Source: Hysterangium stoloniferum
Lineage: Eukaryota > Basidiomycota > Agaricomycetes > Hysterangiales > Hysterangiaceae
NCBI GenBank assembly: GCA_015178975.1
Contig: WHVD01000085.1
Location: 305,694-369,693 of the forward strand
Length of the DNA: 64,000 nucleotides
Direction of reading: 5' to 3'
The notes beneath the pieces were generated by a model. The model was not told where the DNA came from, made no database searches, and saw only the letters and a list, made by a program, of their open reading frames with translations. The translations under genes and the position numbers were made by a program. Positions 11,707 to 22,982 of this stretch are shown piece by piece. Positions within the stretch are counted from its first letter, which is position 1. The number at the start of each line of letters is the position of its first letter.

Positions 11707-12699
11707 GAATGCACCTTTTCCAACTTGTCCGCCAAAGGATTCACACAGATTTTTGTAAACCGAGTGGTGTCTCCTTTCGGACTACCCTCCAGGATTATCT
11801 GTGATAGAGACAAAAGGTGGACCTGTAGGTTCTGGAGAGAAGTTTGCAAGATATACGGAACCGCTCTAGCTGTCTCCTCCTCTCACCACCCACAGACGGA
11901 CGGGCAGACGGAAAACATGAATGCCACCCTTGAACAGATGCTGAGGGCTTACTGCTCATCAGCCAAGGAAGAATGGTCAAAATGGATTGGAATAGTAGCC
12001 AACACTTACAACTCCACCGTTCATAGTTTGACTAACTATGCTCCCGCCTTCCTTTTAATGAGATACCTACCGAGAGGAATGTCCAGAGTACTAGGAGGAG
12101 ACGATCCGATAATCCCTAGGGAATTGTCTGAAAGTCCTATGGCGGACTCATGGATAGTGGAATTGGAAAGCCACAGACAAGTGGCGAGAGACTCAATCAC
12201 CCGAGCACAAGAAACTCAAGCTCGATCCTACAACAAGCATCGAAGACCAGTCGAAGAAATCTCAGAGGGGGATCTAGTATTAGTCAACCCCCATTCCTTA
12301 GAATTGGTAGAAATTAAGGGTAGTGGAAGGAAATTAATCCAACAATGCATCGGACCATTTCAGGTCCTGGAGAAAATCAATTCCCAAGTCTTTAGACTCA
12401 AAATACCCCCAGAGTACCAAATGCACCCTGTCATTAATCGAGCCCACCTTAAGAAATACCACTCATCCCCGGAAGTGTTTGGCCCTCGGGAATTACTCAA
12501 GAACCCTAGAGAGCTAGGTTCAAACGAGGAAGAATACGAGGTCGAAGCTATTACTGGCCACACAAAACTTCGAAATTGTCTACTTTTTCGAATCAGGTGG
12601 AAGGGCTATGGACCGGAGGAGGACTCCTGGCTAAATAGCACTGACCTCCGAAATGCCCCAGCTCTACTCAGAGCGTACAAAATGCTGCATCGGATTTGA
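11707..12699 (+). pseudogene. Ty3-1 integrase C-terminal half with chromodomain
   Basis: Continuation of the integrase split at 5061. It carries the second catalytic Asp (IICDRDKRW) and the catalytic Glu (HPQTDGQTENMN), then the C-terminal GPFQVLEKI fold. A chromodomain follows at about 12530-12690 (YEVEAI...FRIRWKGYGPEEDSW). Chromodomains in this class bind modified histone H3 and steer insertion to heterochromatin. The stop after LHRI at 12697 is the pol end. The few codons of open frame before 11707 belong to the Ty3-2 LTR. This part has no internal stop. Confidence 0.9.
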
Positions 12700-13016
12700 T
12701 GACGGGTATATGCAGTTTCACCAAGAACCCGGAACCACTTCCCTCCTGAGAATGCAGTCTATTTCTTTCAATCTACTCGACAATCAACCCTAATTTTAAC
12801 CTTTATTTTCTTTTTCTAAAAATTTAACTTCAGCTACCTCGTCTTCACTCCACGATCACCAACCTTTAGTCTATCGCCTCCTTACCTCGTGTCAACAACC
12901 GAATGGAGTCTTAATCCCTAGGATACGAGAGACGTAAAGTCGCTTAAGAATCTCCAACCTCTCTTTACCTTCAACCACTACCATCACACAACTCTCGTGC
13001 GACCCGCAACTATAAC
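12700..13016 (+). other. Spacer between Ty3-1 pol and its third ORF
   Basis: About 317 bp of pyrimidine-rich non-coding sequence (CTTTATTTTCTTTTTC near 12800). I see no splice-site pair I would defend and no recognisable gene. Confidence 0.5.
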
Positions 13017-15026
13017 ATGTCCCAACCACCTCTCTCGAAGTCCAAATTCCCGAAGTTCAAAAGGATCCCATGAACACCTGCCACCGAGCATCTATGGAAC
13101 CCTCCCTCCACTTCCTCGGGACCACCTCACACTGAAATAGTCAAGCACCCTTTCTCTTACCATAAGGCCTCCGCCTCTAATTCCTCGAGCTATTCCTCGA
13201 CACACTGGGGATCAACAGAGACTGCCTCGAGAGCCGCTCACAATTCTCAAGGGCCACCTCACACCGTAAGGGTCGAGACACTCACTCCTTGCAGCCAGGC
13301 CCCTCCCTCCAGATGTTGGGACCTAAAGGACCTCCCTTGGGATGGACCCCCCATTCGACCATCCCCATCCCCCCCACCCGAGGAAGTAGCCTGGAAGCGT
13401 CGCGACAAGGAGGAGCGTCACGCCCAAAACCAACAAGAGCTCAAGGACCTTAAAAGAAAGAGGAGGGAGAAGTTCGTGCAAGATCAGTTAGCCAGGGGAG
13501 GAATGGAAGGCGTACCTTCAAAAGCCCAAAGGAGAGAGAGCAGGATGCGGGAGGGCTACGCCCCCATCCTACCAATTCTCCCTCCCCCAGGGAAGCAATG
13601 GACAGATTTTGTAGAGACCGAGGAGAGTGATAATGGAACCCCCTGCATACGTGCCGCTGGTGCTAAAAGCCGGAAAGGGAAGGATGGTACTACCTTTTAT
13701 GATTGGGAATTAGTCAGACGGATTAAACTCTGAAGTATCCAGCTGACCCGAGGAGATGAAAAGGAACCACCATCAGGGACCAACCCTCCTCAAGGACCAG
13801 CACAGAAAAGGTTTCGGGTCGGCCCCACTGACCTCTCTTCAGAGTCGGAGGATAGTGATACCACCTATCCACAATACGGGGCGAAGTATCTGGGGGAGGA
13901 CTCGTTCGAAGGGTTCTTACTACCAAGACCCATACACTTTGTCTCTAGCAATCCAAATCAGAGAAGGGAACTTAAACCAACCATCAGAATATGGCGTGGG
14001 TATCGACCTGACAAGACCTCGACAGGCATCGCCGCAGAAAACCCTGTTCCACCCTCTGCCACACCTCCCCCTTTACCCGTTCCCATCCTAGAGTTACAGG
14101 AACGTGAGCCACCACAGCTACGAGACTCCTCGGACCACCCCCCGAACCTTCTTTCTTCCATGCCTGCCACTACCCGTGAGCTGTCGCCAGCTCCATACCA
14201 ATCGGAACAGGCCTGCGATGTTGTAATGCTCGACCCTCCTATCACCGAACCACCCTCCACGTCTATTCCTTCAGGCGAAAAAACCTACAGGACACAAAGA
14301 GTTTCCCATCCTATTGAGTCGGAGGTCCGGGAGACAGTGATAAGCAGGAATGAAGCTGACGGTGACGTTTGGGTGTGAATAGCAATCAACTACCACTCAG
14401 CACATTTCACCGTCAGCAGGGTCCTGAGCCAGTTACTGCCCACGCTACAGCCACCCTTGCTGGAAGGGAAAGTAAGCGACTGCAAAGGACTCGCATCACT
14501 GGAAGAGACCATGGTTGACTTTTACCTGCTCATGAAAGACGCAACAGAGACGGAGAAGCTGCAAAGCATCATTTCAGGAATCAAGCTGTCACCATTCAGA
14601 CAGCTGTCCGTGAACTTCCCTTGCACCCCTCCCGAAATTTCAATCTCTACCCCCCTTACCGACCTTGTCGATCTACTTGAGGAGTTACTTCCTGATAATG
14701 ACAACCGGAAAAACCTTGATTGTGTGACCACGGATAGTACCACTCCCCAGCAGATGGCACCTCATCCCCTTTCGCGACTGGACCTCGACCCAGCTGATAG
14801 GATTCACCTCATCATCAGGACGCGACAAAAAGCCTACGGCCACTGGGTATCCATGGTACACAAAGCGGAACAATTGTCTCCCAACTCTCGCGATCTGAAA
14901 CTCTGTGAAATTGTAGGTCCCCTCCATAACAAACGGGAGGAATGGGGTCAAGCAATCTTACAGCTAGGGGGTTCCGATAAAGATGCATGGGGAGGGGTCC
15001 CCGGTAGGCTACAAGACTTTGCATGA
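13017..15026 (+). pseudogene. Ty3-1 third ORF downstream of pol, unknown function
   Basis: One continuous frame of about 670 codons from ATG 13017 to TGA 15024, interrupted only by TGA at 13071, 13731 and 14376. The N-terminal part (residues about 1-130) is rich in Pro and Ser. A Lys/Arg/Glu-rich helix follows (KRRDKEERHAQNQQ, residues about 125-160), then another Pro-rich region. The C-terminal ~190 residues from about 14457 look globular and helical (LEETMVDFYLLMKDATETE). It lies between the chromodomain stop and the polypurine tract, so it belongs to the element. Gypsy elements usually end after integrase; additional ORFs in this position can be env-like or accessory, but I see no signal peptide or transmembrane helix. 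Function not recognised. Confidence 0.68.
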
Positions 15027-15052
15027 CATGGTCCTCCGAACTGGGGGGGCAC

Positions 15053-15734
15053 TGTGAAGGATAAGTCATATAGGAGGTGCGGTTAAAGGCTCTAAGCCTT
15101 ACTCCTTAACCGCTTTATAATCTCATTATTCTCTTTATATTCTATATTTTTATTCTATTTCTATATCTCATAAATACGGGTCAAACCCCCTTTATTTAGT
15201 TCGAGAGTCCATGTATGCTTGTGGGCACTCTCGCCCACAAGAAGTATGCACATGTCACAGGTAGTAGTCACACAGATAAAACTAAGACACTTTTCAACCC
15301 CGACAACCATCACCTGCACACGCAAGTACTGGTTCAGGGCCTAGTCTGAAACTAGTCTTCGCTTTATCTCTCTTACTATATCTACAGTAACTACACTTTG
15401 CACTGAAACAGTCGAAGTCAGTTACTACCACTCGACTTGACTTCTACCTCTTGGTTTGTGCAGCAAGAATATCCATCGTAGTTCACGTTCTTAGAATATT
15501 CTCTCTCCCTCACAATATATACTTTCTCTCCGCTACTTGACCATTAGTCCAGCCAGCTATGCAATTGGACCGTACCGCAAGGTCGATCCGCTCTTGTAAT
15601 TATTTACCGATTGCACCTTAAGGGTCAGTCGTAATCTATACTTGATCACTTCAAACTACTAGTCGGTTGTATATCGTACTATCGTTAGTCGATAACGATC
15701 GCACATTGAGTAGTAAACTACTCGACCCTTTACA
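15053..15734 (+). repeat. Ty3-1 3' LTR
   Basis: Follows a G-rich tract (CTGGGGGGGCAC, 15041-15052). It starts TGTGAAGG and ends CTTTACA, imperfect inverted termini. The middle is AT-rich. The target duplication cannot be checked because the 5' end is outside the window; ACGGG should precede the 5' LTR there. Right boundary inferred from the TG...CA rule and the gag sequence beyond it. Confidence 0.6.
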
Positions 15735-17085
15735 ACGGGTGTAGGGGTTTGGGAGATTAGATGTGACCATTGGTTTCACAGTTTCAGCATGAGTAGAAGG
15801 AGTGTATTGAGGCTCTATCTTATCTATCGTTACACTGTGAAGTTGGTCATGAATAAGGACGAGGGCACATCCTTCACTCGTTGCTGGGGGGAAAACCCTG
15901 TTCCACCGACTGTCCCAGTGGGGGTGACTCCTTGTCCATATTGGAAATCTGGCCTGCATCCTCTAGTGCCAATATATCTTGAGTGAATGCTGACAGGTCA
16001 TCTGGGTCTTCTGCTAGAAAACGGAGGATTTCCCTTATCTCTGGACAATCACGTGCCCAATGACCCACCTGTCCACACTTACGACAGGTATTGAGAGGGA
16101 GGCGTTGCTGTGTACAACATGCCCGGTCCACTTCCATAGGCACGGTTCCGATTGCGGACCCCCCTGCATCGACAGAGTCTGGAAAGGAAGTCCGGGGGGT
16201 GGCCCTGGCAGTGGTGCGTAGTTGATGTGAGGGGGTGTGGGGATCGAGTGCGAATGTGACCTGGTCGTTGACGAAATGACCAGTGTTCTTGAGGGTAAGT
16301 TTCGATGCTGGAGCGACTGCTGGAAAGTGTCGCTGGCCATCTGGGCTTGCGCTGCGATGCGCGTGATCTCAAACCAGCCGTCAAGGTCACTGTTGCCTGG
16401 GCGACCAACCGTCATGGTCACGACTTGTTGTTCAACACTGCGGTTTAGACCTGCTCTGAATGCCATGGCCATGGGGGCACCAGTGTACTCTGCCTTGTGG
16501 GCCATTTCTCGGAACTTGTCAATGTAGAGGTCAATATGCCGGGTACCTTGAAAATATGCCGTAGAACTGAGTCGACTGGCGGTGGCCTCTTGTTCGAATT
16601 GTGGGTAGAACTCTGCTTCAAATTGAGTCTGAAAATTGCCCCAGTCCACGAACATAACTCCTTTAGCATGGTGCCTCAGGATTGCCTCACTTGCCCAAGT
16701 TGCGGCTTGGCAGGTTTTCATGAAAGTCAAGACCCACAGGATACGTGTTGTCATCCGGGAAGTCTTCAGGGAACAGCATCATATAGGTATAGCACGAATG
16801 TAGAAAATTGCGGCCACAGTCTCTATTGCCGTCGAAGTCACCCGGTTTTGAACCTTTCAGATGATGTGTCGTTCGGACTGACGTTGTGAGAGATGGGGTG
16901 GATGCGGCGACTGGGTTTAAAGGATGAGTAGAGGGTGTGGTTGACGAAGTGGGGAGTGTGGAATTTGCGAGATTGCTAACGGTGAGTTGGAGTTGTGTAA
17001 TGAGATCTGTAAGAGCTTTGACGCTATCCTGAGTGTTCTGTTCCATGCCTTGCAGGTGCTGCTCGAGCTCTGGAGGCAGAGACAT
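15735..17085 (-). pseudogene. Gag of another Ty3/gypsy element, truncated
   Basis: Minus-strand retrotransposon Gag. It starts at MSLPPELEQHLQG (17085), runs through a Ser/Thr/Pro linker, changes frame near 16690-16750, and continues with the retrotrans_gag core (WGNFQTQFEAEFYPQFEQEA, then AYFQGTRHIDLYIDKF). Another frame change near 16140 precedes a perfect CX2CX4HX4C knuckle (CRKCGQVGHWARDC, 16079-16120). Coding is cut at about 15735 by the end of Ty3-1, with the rest presumably off-window to the left. Two frameshifts make it non-functional. Confidence 0.83.
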
Positions 17086-17224
17086 CCCAAAACACGAGGT
17101 GGGGTGATGTGTGGAATATAAGGAGGGGTCACGAGTTTACTACGTCTTTTACTCATAGTAGCAATTGCAGCCAGTCCTAGAAGACTATGAGACTTTTCTA
17201 CTGTAAGGGCAACCCTAATAGTGG

Positions 17225-17351
17225 GTATCACACTAGTAGAGGAAATCCAAAGATATATATAAGTAACTAAATACAAGACAACTATCTACTCACCTAGCAG
17301 AGGAAATCCAAAGAGAAAAGTCTAAGGAAACTCTACTAGGTGTGACACGTC
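17225..17351. repeat. Short element with imperfect inverted ends
   Basis: Left end GTATCACACTAGTAGAG and the reverse complement of the right end GTGTCACACCTAGTAGAG pair with one gap and one mismatch. AGAGGAAATCCAAAG occurs twice inside. It could be a MITE-like sequence or a degraded LTR of the gag element just downstream; I cannot decide. Confidence 0.4.
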
Positions 17352-17519
17352 AGCTATACAGTACACAGCATATTTTCCCACACCTTAAGTGCCCTCATAC
17401 ATCAGTTCAATGTATCCTATAAAGAATAAGGTGTCCTGTAATGGGGAGGTAATAAATGGAATAGACAACAGAGCATAATCTGGAGGGTACTAATCTGTGG
17501 AAAATAAAGTGTGAATGAC

Positions 17520-18170
17520 TTGTCCCCTTACACCCATGCTGAGACCAGTGGCTGCTTTACTTTGAGGCTGGGATAGATTGCATGAAATGGTTTGCTGTTT
17601 TTGCCTGATTCCTACCATTGGCATTATGCCAATCCAAGATTTCAATCCTTGGTTGAAGTGGCATTTTCTTTTTTCTGAGATTCTGTCAGCAGCTTCAAGG
17701 ATTTTTCACCAGCAGGTATAGGGCATACGCCACTGGCAGTTGGGGCTGCAAACAACACACTCAGCATGGTGTGTATCTAAACCATGGAAATTTCAAAGCC
17801 TTACATTTCCACTTCTTTAAAGGGCCATCATTTTTCCCACCACTCCCTGCAAGCTTCTGCAGCTTCTGTACAATTGTTTTGCTCCATGAATCCAACATGG
17901 AAAGCCCCTGGTCATAATTAGATGCATTGTCCAACATCTCCACCACCCTTTCTTCATCTATCAAATTCCCATCTCCATCAAGCCAATCCTGGTCAGCCTC
18001 TGATATGGGTCAACCAGCTCTCAACTCAACATCAAGCTTGGCTTTCCGATCTCATATCTGATCATGAAGCTTGTTCAAGCCTTTTTTCAAAACTTTGATG
18101 GTTTTCATAATGAGAGATGTTAATGGGCTAGGTGGTTCATTGCTGTTTTAGAATATATTTTCCTAATGGA
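17520..18170 (-). pseudogene. Pogo/Tigger-type transposase N-terminal relic
   Basis: Minus-strand pieces in several frames. One gives IEILDWHNANGRNQAKTANH (17585-17650), which resembles the helix-turn-helix DNA-binding start of CENP-B/pogo-like transposases of basidiomycetes. An upstream piece at 17761-17964 (LDNASNYDQGLSMLDSWSKT) resembles conserved text seen near such genes. Stops and frame changes are frequent and no DDE catalytic domain is present. Assignment rests on motif recall, not on a search. Confidence 0.5.
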
Positions 18171-18399
18171 GTTTGCCTCGGGGTTATTTAATTACATGTA
18201 TGGGTTATTTTGGGTATGGCTTATAAGAGAGTCTACTGTAGTCCGATGCTTAGTGTGCATGAGCTTGGCATCAGGAACCAGTGTTCCCCCAAGTGTTTGG
18301 GGATTTAATTTAAGAAGGTGAATAATAGGCACTTGTTTGGGCAGGAAGGTATAAAATGCTATGGATTTTGTGGGGGAAACCAATGCTATGCAGGATGTA

Positions 18400-18661
18400 T
18401 TAAAAATAGTATGAGTTGACTTATTGTAATACACAATCTACAAGGGGGTAATGGACTTGTAATAATAGTACTTGTTTGTCAATCAATGTGTCAGTTAGTG
18501 AATCACCTTCTGACATGATAGGTTTGGTACTAGTTTAGGTGTACACTGGTTCTGGCATGTATTAACCTCAGAATGCATGGTCCACAATTAACATCTTCAT
18601 ATGAAAAAGTGAAGAAATGGATGAGCCGCCCCTAAGAAAAGGGTGCTTTCATCACCAATTC
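18400..18661 (+). repeat. ~260-bp dispersed repeat, copy 1
   Basis: Runs from TTAAAAATAGTATGAGTTG to TTTCATCACCAATT. Matching copies lie at 31222-31473 (plus) and 42280-42542 (minus). No coding capacity and no clear terminal inverted repeats. It behaves as a small non-autonomous interspersed repeat. Confidence 0.65.
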
Positions 18662-19057
18662 TCACAGGATGTCCCAGGAATTGACTGTCCATCTGCTTGC
18701 ACCATAAAACCACAGCATCCCACAAAGAAGCTGGATTGCCCTTAATTCTAATGCTCAAGAATTGTGAAGTTGTCACATTATGTGATGACAACTCACCAAA
18801 CTATACCTAGCTGCCATGTGTTCTTTCTGCAGTAGATGGTCTGGTGAAGTGTAAGAATTAGCATAGAAAATAGTAGCTAACTTGAGAATATCCTGGAGTT
18901 TGTATCGATGAAGGAAGGTGAGTGGGCCCTGTTTAAAATGGGTTTTTCTTAAATGGCATGGATGAAATGCTGTGTATCCTGTGTCAGTGCAGCCACCGTG
19001 CATATCCCACAAATTGACTCTTTTTATGTAATTCCTGCACTGCTGCCATGGAAGCAC
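18597..19057 (-). pseudogene. Divergent ORF of unit copy A
   Basis: Upstream of and opposite to the exon-array gene. Readable pieces include GPLTFLHRYKLQDILKLATI, MAARYS and TTSQFLSIRIKGNPASLWDA, in two frames. Homologous text occurs in the same place in copy B (25268-25640), copy C (56364-56678) and the D block (50860-51051), so the region is part of the unit. Function not recognised. Frame changes suggest a pseudogene here. Confidence 0.4.
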
Positions 19058-19858
19058 AGCATCCCCTTCTGGTGTGAGTATGACTACTCCCCACCAATGT
19101 CTACTTTCAATGAGACAACTCTAAGGAATCACGATATGGCAATGGCTGAGACCCTCCAAGGCGTCAATGAGCTACCATCCTTGGTTTCCATTGGTGTATT
19201 CAAGCTGAGCTTAGAGGAACCAGGGCAGATCCTGGAGACGAGAGTGAGGGAAAGATTCTGGTTGAAGCTCCGAGAACGATGGAGCTGTAATGAACCTGGG
19301 CATGATTTATATTGCTGAACTCTTGCAGATGACCAGAACATCCCACTGTCTGCAAAGCATGTAGAGGTTTGGGTTGACAAGGTTGGTGAGTAAAGTGTAA
19401 TGCTATTATCATGTAATTTGTATCATTTCCTGTGCTGTTTCAGTGCCAAGGCAAAATGAGCTACCATGACCCACCAACTGTTGCTAGGATGTCAGAGAGG
19501 CCCACCACCATATACAACCATTGAGAAGTGTTGAGGAGCAACCACCCTTGGTTTCTTCATGTTACTGGGACCCTGATGATGACCACCATATACCAGATGA
19601 TCACCAGCATACACCACTTTCTGCAAATGATGAAGACGTCTGGGTTGATGAGTCAGTTAGTAAGGTATCATGCTATTATCAGGTAATCTGTATCACATCC
19701 TGCATGTTTTAGTTCAAAGGAGATATGAGTGACAATGACCCACCGACAGTTGTTCAGAATGGCAGGGATCCCCACCAACACAACATCCAACCCCTGAGAC
19801 CACGCTGATGAGCAACCACCCCTGCATTAAATTATGTAATACTAGCACTCTTTCCCAG

Positions 19859-19930
19859 GGTCAGGTGGTGTAATGGGTAACACCCCTGCTATATATGCAG
19901 AAGCCCTGGGTTCAATCCCCAGTCTGGCCA
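19859..19930 (+). tRNA. tRNA-like Pol III unit or tRNA-derived SINE head
   Basis: 72 nt that fold as a cloverleaf: acceptor arms GGTCAGG/TCTGGCC (7 pairs, two G-U), a D arm, an anticodon arm with loop TATATAT, and a perfect T arm CTGGG-TTCAATC-CCCAG. Box A-like TGGTGTAATGGG and box B-like GGTTCAATCCC are present, and TTTTT follows at 19935-19939. Position 33 is A instead of the near-invariant T, and the unit sits inside an exon of copy A between short similar flanks (CCACCCCTG / ACACCCTG). A retroposed tRNA or SINE is more likely than a working tRNA-Ile(UAU). Confidence 0.55.
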
Positions 19931-19962
19931 TTCATTTTTGACACTTTTAACACCCTGGTCCC

Positions 19963-20449
19963 TGTTGGAAACCACTAAGCCAATGTTGGCTTAGTGGTTT
20001 CCAACATAAAGTAAACTCCAACCCAAAGGTCAGTAGTAACTCCCCTATGACCTGTTTAAGGCCGGTAGCCAACATTGTGTGGGCCAACATATATATTAAG
20101 TAATGTTCATCCCTCTTAATGCCTAAATACAAGTTACATTTTGCCACTTATTTTTGGGCTTTGAACTATTGGTATGGGTGGGGATTGAACTCATGACCTT
20201 GTGGGGTCTTTGGAGTAGTAGTGTTGGAAGGTGAAGAAAACACCGTTGCTACTTCTACCGATCAGGGGGTAATATGACCTGAGACATAAAGGTTCTTCTG
20301 TCCTTTGTTCTCAGGCATATCTCCCCGACTCCCCCGGAACCTGTGTAATCGAGAAAACATATATAAATGAGGCTACTACTGTATAGTTAGTTTAGTTAGT
20401 TATGCTTCTTATATGAGACTTAGATGTTTTAGGGTCTTGATTTTCAACA
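19963..20449 (+). mobile_element. Solo LTR with a palindromic left end, duplication GTCCC
   Basis: 487 bp from TGTTGGAAACC to TTTTCAACA, flanked by GTCCC on both sides (19958-19962 and 20450-20454). The first 44 bp are a near-perfect hairpin: arms 19963-19983 and 19986-20006 pair over 21 bp around a 2-nt loop. A TATA-like ATATATAAAT lies near 20368. Inserted 32 bp past the tRNA-like unit. Confidence 0.75.
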
Positions 20450-21289
20450 GTCCCCCCAGGTGAACCAAGCTCACATCAACGGGACCAGATCATTAAGACG
20501 GGAATGAGTGAAATATCCTGGGGGAAGCTTCCAGAACGATGGAACTGTACCGAACCAGCGTACGATTTATGTTACTCTGCCCCTGATGACGACCAGCATA
20601 TACCACTATCTGCAATCTATGTAGAGGGTTGCGTTGGCGAATTGATGAGTGAGGTATAATGCTATCATCATGTAATATATATCACATCCTTTGACGAGAT
20701 GGTGAGTATTATGCTATTATCACGTATTTTGCATGACGTCCTGCGCGTTGCAGTACCAAGGAGAAACGATTTACCATGACCCGCCGACTGTTTTTGAGAT
20801 GCCAGAGAGTTGCACCAAGACCACATCCAACCTCCGAGAAGACGTTGAGGAGCTACCACCTATGGTATCGAGTCATCGGGCCGCTGATGAGGGCCAGGAC
20901 ATACTGTCTGCAAACCACGTAGAGGTTTCGGCTGATGAGTCCAAGCTCGCGAGTAAAAGTATAATGCTATTATTATCTAATCCATATCACATCCTGCACA
21001 TTTCAGTGTCAAGGAACACACAGCTACTATGCACCGACCGCTGTAACGATGCCAGAGAGCTCTACCAACACCAGATCCAACCTCCGAGAAGGCGTGGAGG
21101 GGTTACCATCGGTTATCCCAAATGTATTGAGCCAGAAAGAAGGAAGCACATCATTAAGATCGGAATGAGAGAGATATTCCGGACGAAACTTCGAGAACGA
21201 TGGAGCTGCAGTGAAACCGGGTACGATTTATGTTACTGGGCACCCGATGCCGACTAGCACCCATCATTGTCGGCAAACCATGTAGAGGT

Positions 21290-21525
21290 TGTTGGAATAA
21301 TGGATTATGTGAGCATGCACAATGTGCTACACCAGTTAAGCCACCCCATTGTTGTTAGCTTGTCCCATTGTTTTATTGTTCTTTTGTTCCACTTTTATGT
21401 TGTGTCACAAAATCTATTGTTCCTTTTAGTTAAATAGAGCAGCTACATGATTGTATCTACATGCGTTTGCAACAGAGTTGGCAAACTTCTTGCTTACCTG
21501 CGATCCCCTGCCTGTAATTCTAACA
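21290..21525 (+). mobile_element. Solo LTR, 236 bp, duplication GAGGT
   Basis: TGTTGGAATAATGG...AATTCTAACA flanked by GAGGT (21285-21289 and 21526-21530). It interrupts an exon of copy A whose sequence resumes exactly at GAGGTTTGGGTT. Length and ends suggest a Ty1/copia-type LTR. Confidence 0.85.
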
Positions 21526-22982
21526 GAGGTTTGGGTTAACGAGTTGGTGAGTAAAGTATAATGTTATTTTCATGTAATCTGCGTCACATCCTGTGCGTTT
21601 CAGTGCAACGGAAATACGAGCTACCATGATCTACCCGGCTGTGGTAAGACACCATGGAGTTCCACCAACACCACGTCCAACCTCCAAGAAGGCGTGGATG
21701 AGTTCCCACCCTTGCGTTCTCCACGTGTCTTGAGCTCAGAACAATGGGACCAGATCGTTAGCACGGGTATGAAGGAGATTTTACGGGCGAAACTTCGCAA
21801 ACCTACGCACTATTTATGTTACCGAGTCCCTGATGACCACCATCACATACCACAGTCTCCAAATGATGCAGAGGTTTGGGTTGACGAGTTGGTGAGTAAT
21901 CAAGTATATAGTGCTGTTATCACGGAATCTTTACCACATCCTGCCTGTGTCAGTGCCAAGGAAAAACAACCTGCCATGAACCGCCGACTGTTATTACGAT
22001 CCCGGCGAGGTTTACCACTCCACCTGGCTATAAAGTAAAAATAGCTGGGTTGAGGGACATGTTGAATAGGTACGAACAAATGGTGGATTCATCATTTAGA
22101 GGCAAGACGCCTAACAAGTTCCTGCGCAAGTTTGCAACTCTTCCAACATGGGGAATGGTAATTCAAGAGAGCATTGATTTGTTGAGGTAGGCATAACTCA
22201 GCAGTGTCAAGCATTGGGATGCACTCAACCCACTCATGCTCTGTAGCCCCTCATACCCGCTTCAAATTCGAGAACAAGCGTCGAGAATTTTAGAGGAGTT
22301 CTGGTTGTGTTATGATGAATTACAGCTAACGAACAATCGTGACACTATGGCCTTGAAGCTTATAGCGTCATTGGGTCGCGCCTTCATATGTTGTCCTGGC
22401 GCTCAATGGTGGGATTAGCCGTCATTACGTCGCTACTCTACAATTTCTTCATAAAATCAACGCTTCACACCAACTTGGATGAGGTTTCGTCTGCATTTGC
22501 CGTGCGAATTTCCCGCTACTTATCGGATCCTGTTAACCAACATCCCCTTTCCATTGGTGCCCTTGCGGATGTCATCGACAACGTATGCCATGTGCGTCAG
22601 CTGGCTGAAAAAGAGCTTTTCCACATCAGAGACTACTTTTATTTCTGGGTGGATCGACACAGACCTTTTGGCTACAGGTTATATCAGCTTTTCATGCATT
22701 GCGTTTCCCAGGACACATGGTTCCTAAACATATCTAGAAAGGTATTGAATTTAGTGCTCCGAAATATCATAATGGATATCCAGACATTGGCTCAAAGCAC
22801 TAAGATTGCGGTATCTTTGTTCATCAACCTGGAAATGCTGGAGAATGTCCTTGACAGCATGCCGCTGTTCATAGTCCATGACGGGCAGTTCATTACCGTT
22901 AGTTCTTTTATTGTTTCAATCCTAAGGCACGTCCCTATATTCCTCCACAAATATTGTCATAATCAACTGAGATACTAGAGAG

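Larger units (their letters stand above)
1..15734 (+). mobile_element. Ty3/gypsy chromovirus Ty3-1, decayed, 5' end off-window
   Basis: Plus-strand LTR retrotransposon. In order: gag with a CCHC knuckle, aspartic protease, reverse transcriptase, RNase H, integrase, chromodomain, an extra ORF after pol, a polypurine tract and a 3' LTR (15053-15734). The 5' LTR lies left of the window. The integrase is interrupted at 5061/11707 by Ty3-2. Coding frames are continuous except for in-frame TGA codons and one 1-nt deletion near 2813. The right end abuts a minus-strand gag fragment, so Ty3-1 most likely inserted into another gypsy element. Confidence 0.88.
19100..22978 (+). pseudogene. Exon-array gene, copy A, broken
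   Basis: Tandem repeat exons homologous to copy C, separated by introns of about 57 nt (for example 19386-19443), then the terminal exons. Exon 1 (MSTFNETTLRNHD...) has a TGA near 19316. Exon 2 carries indels. Exon 3 is split by a tRNA-like insert and an LTR (about 19832-20449). One exon is mostly deleted near 20690, one donor reads GC (near 20952), and exon 6 holds a solo LTR (21290-21525). The last exon (about 22242-22978) keeps the long helical C-terminal region (SRYLSDPVNQHPLSIGALAD) with a frame change near 22420. Not functional. Confidence 0.8.

Noticed and set aside
12700-13016. An intron joining Ty3-1 pol to the third ORF
   Set aside because: Pol ends with a normal stop after the chromodomain and no convincing donor/acceptor pair links the frames.
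19859-19930. A functional tRNA-Ile(UAU) gene
   Set aside because: The fold and Pol III boxes are good, but position 33 is A and the unit sits within a gene exon between short repeats; a tRNA-derived insertion is more likely.
20222-20449. A separate 228-bp LTR starting at TGTTGGAAGG
   Set aside because: Its flanks do not match. Taking the start at 19963 gives matching GTCCC on both sides, so the whole 487 bp is one element.
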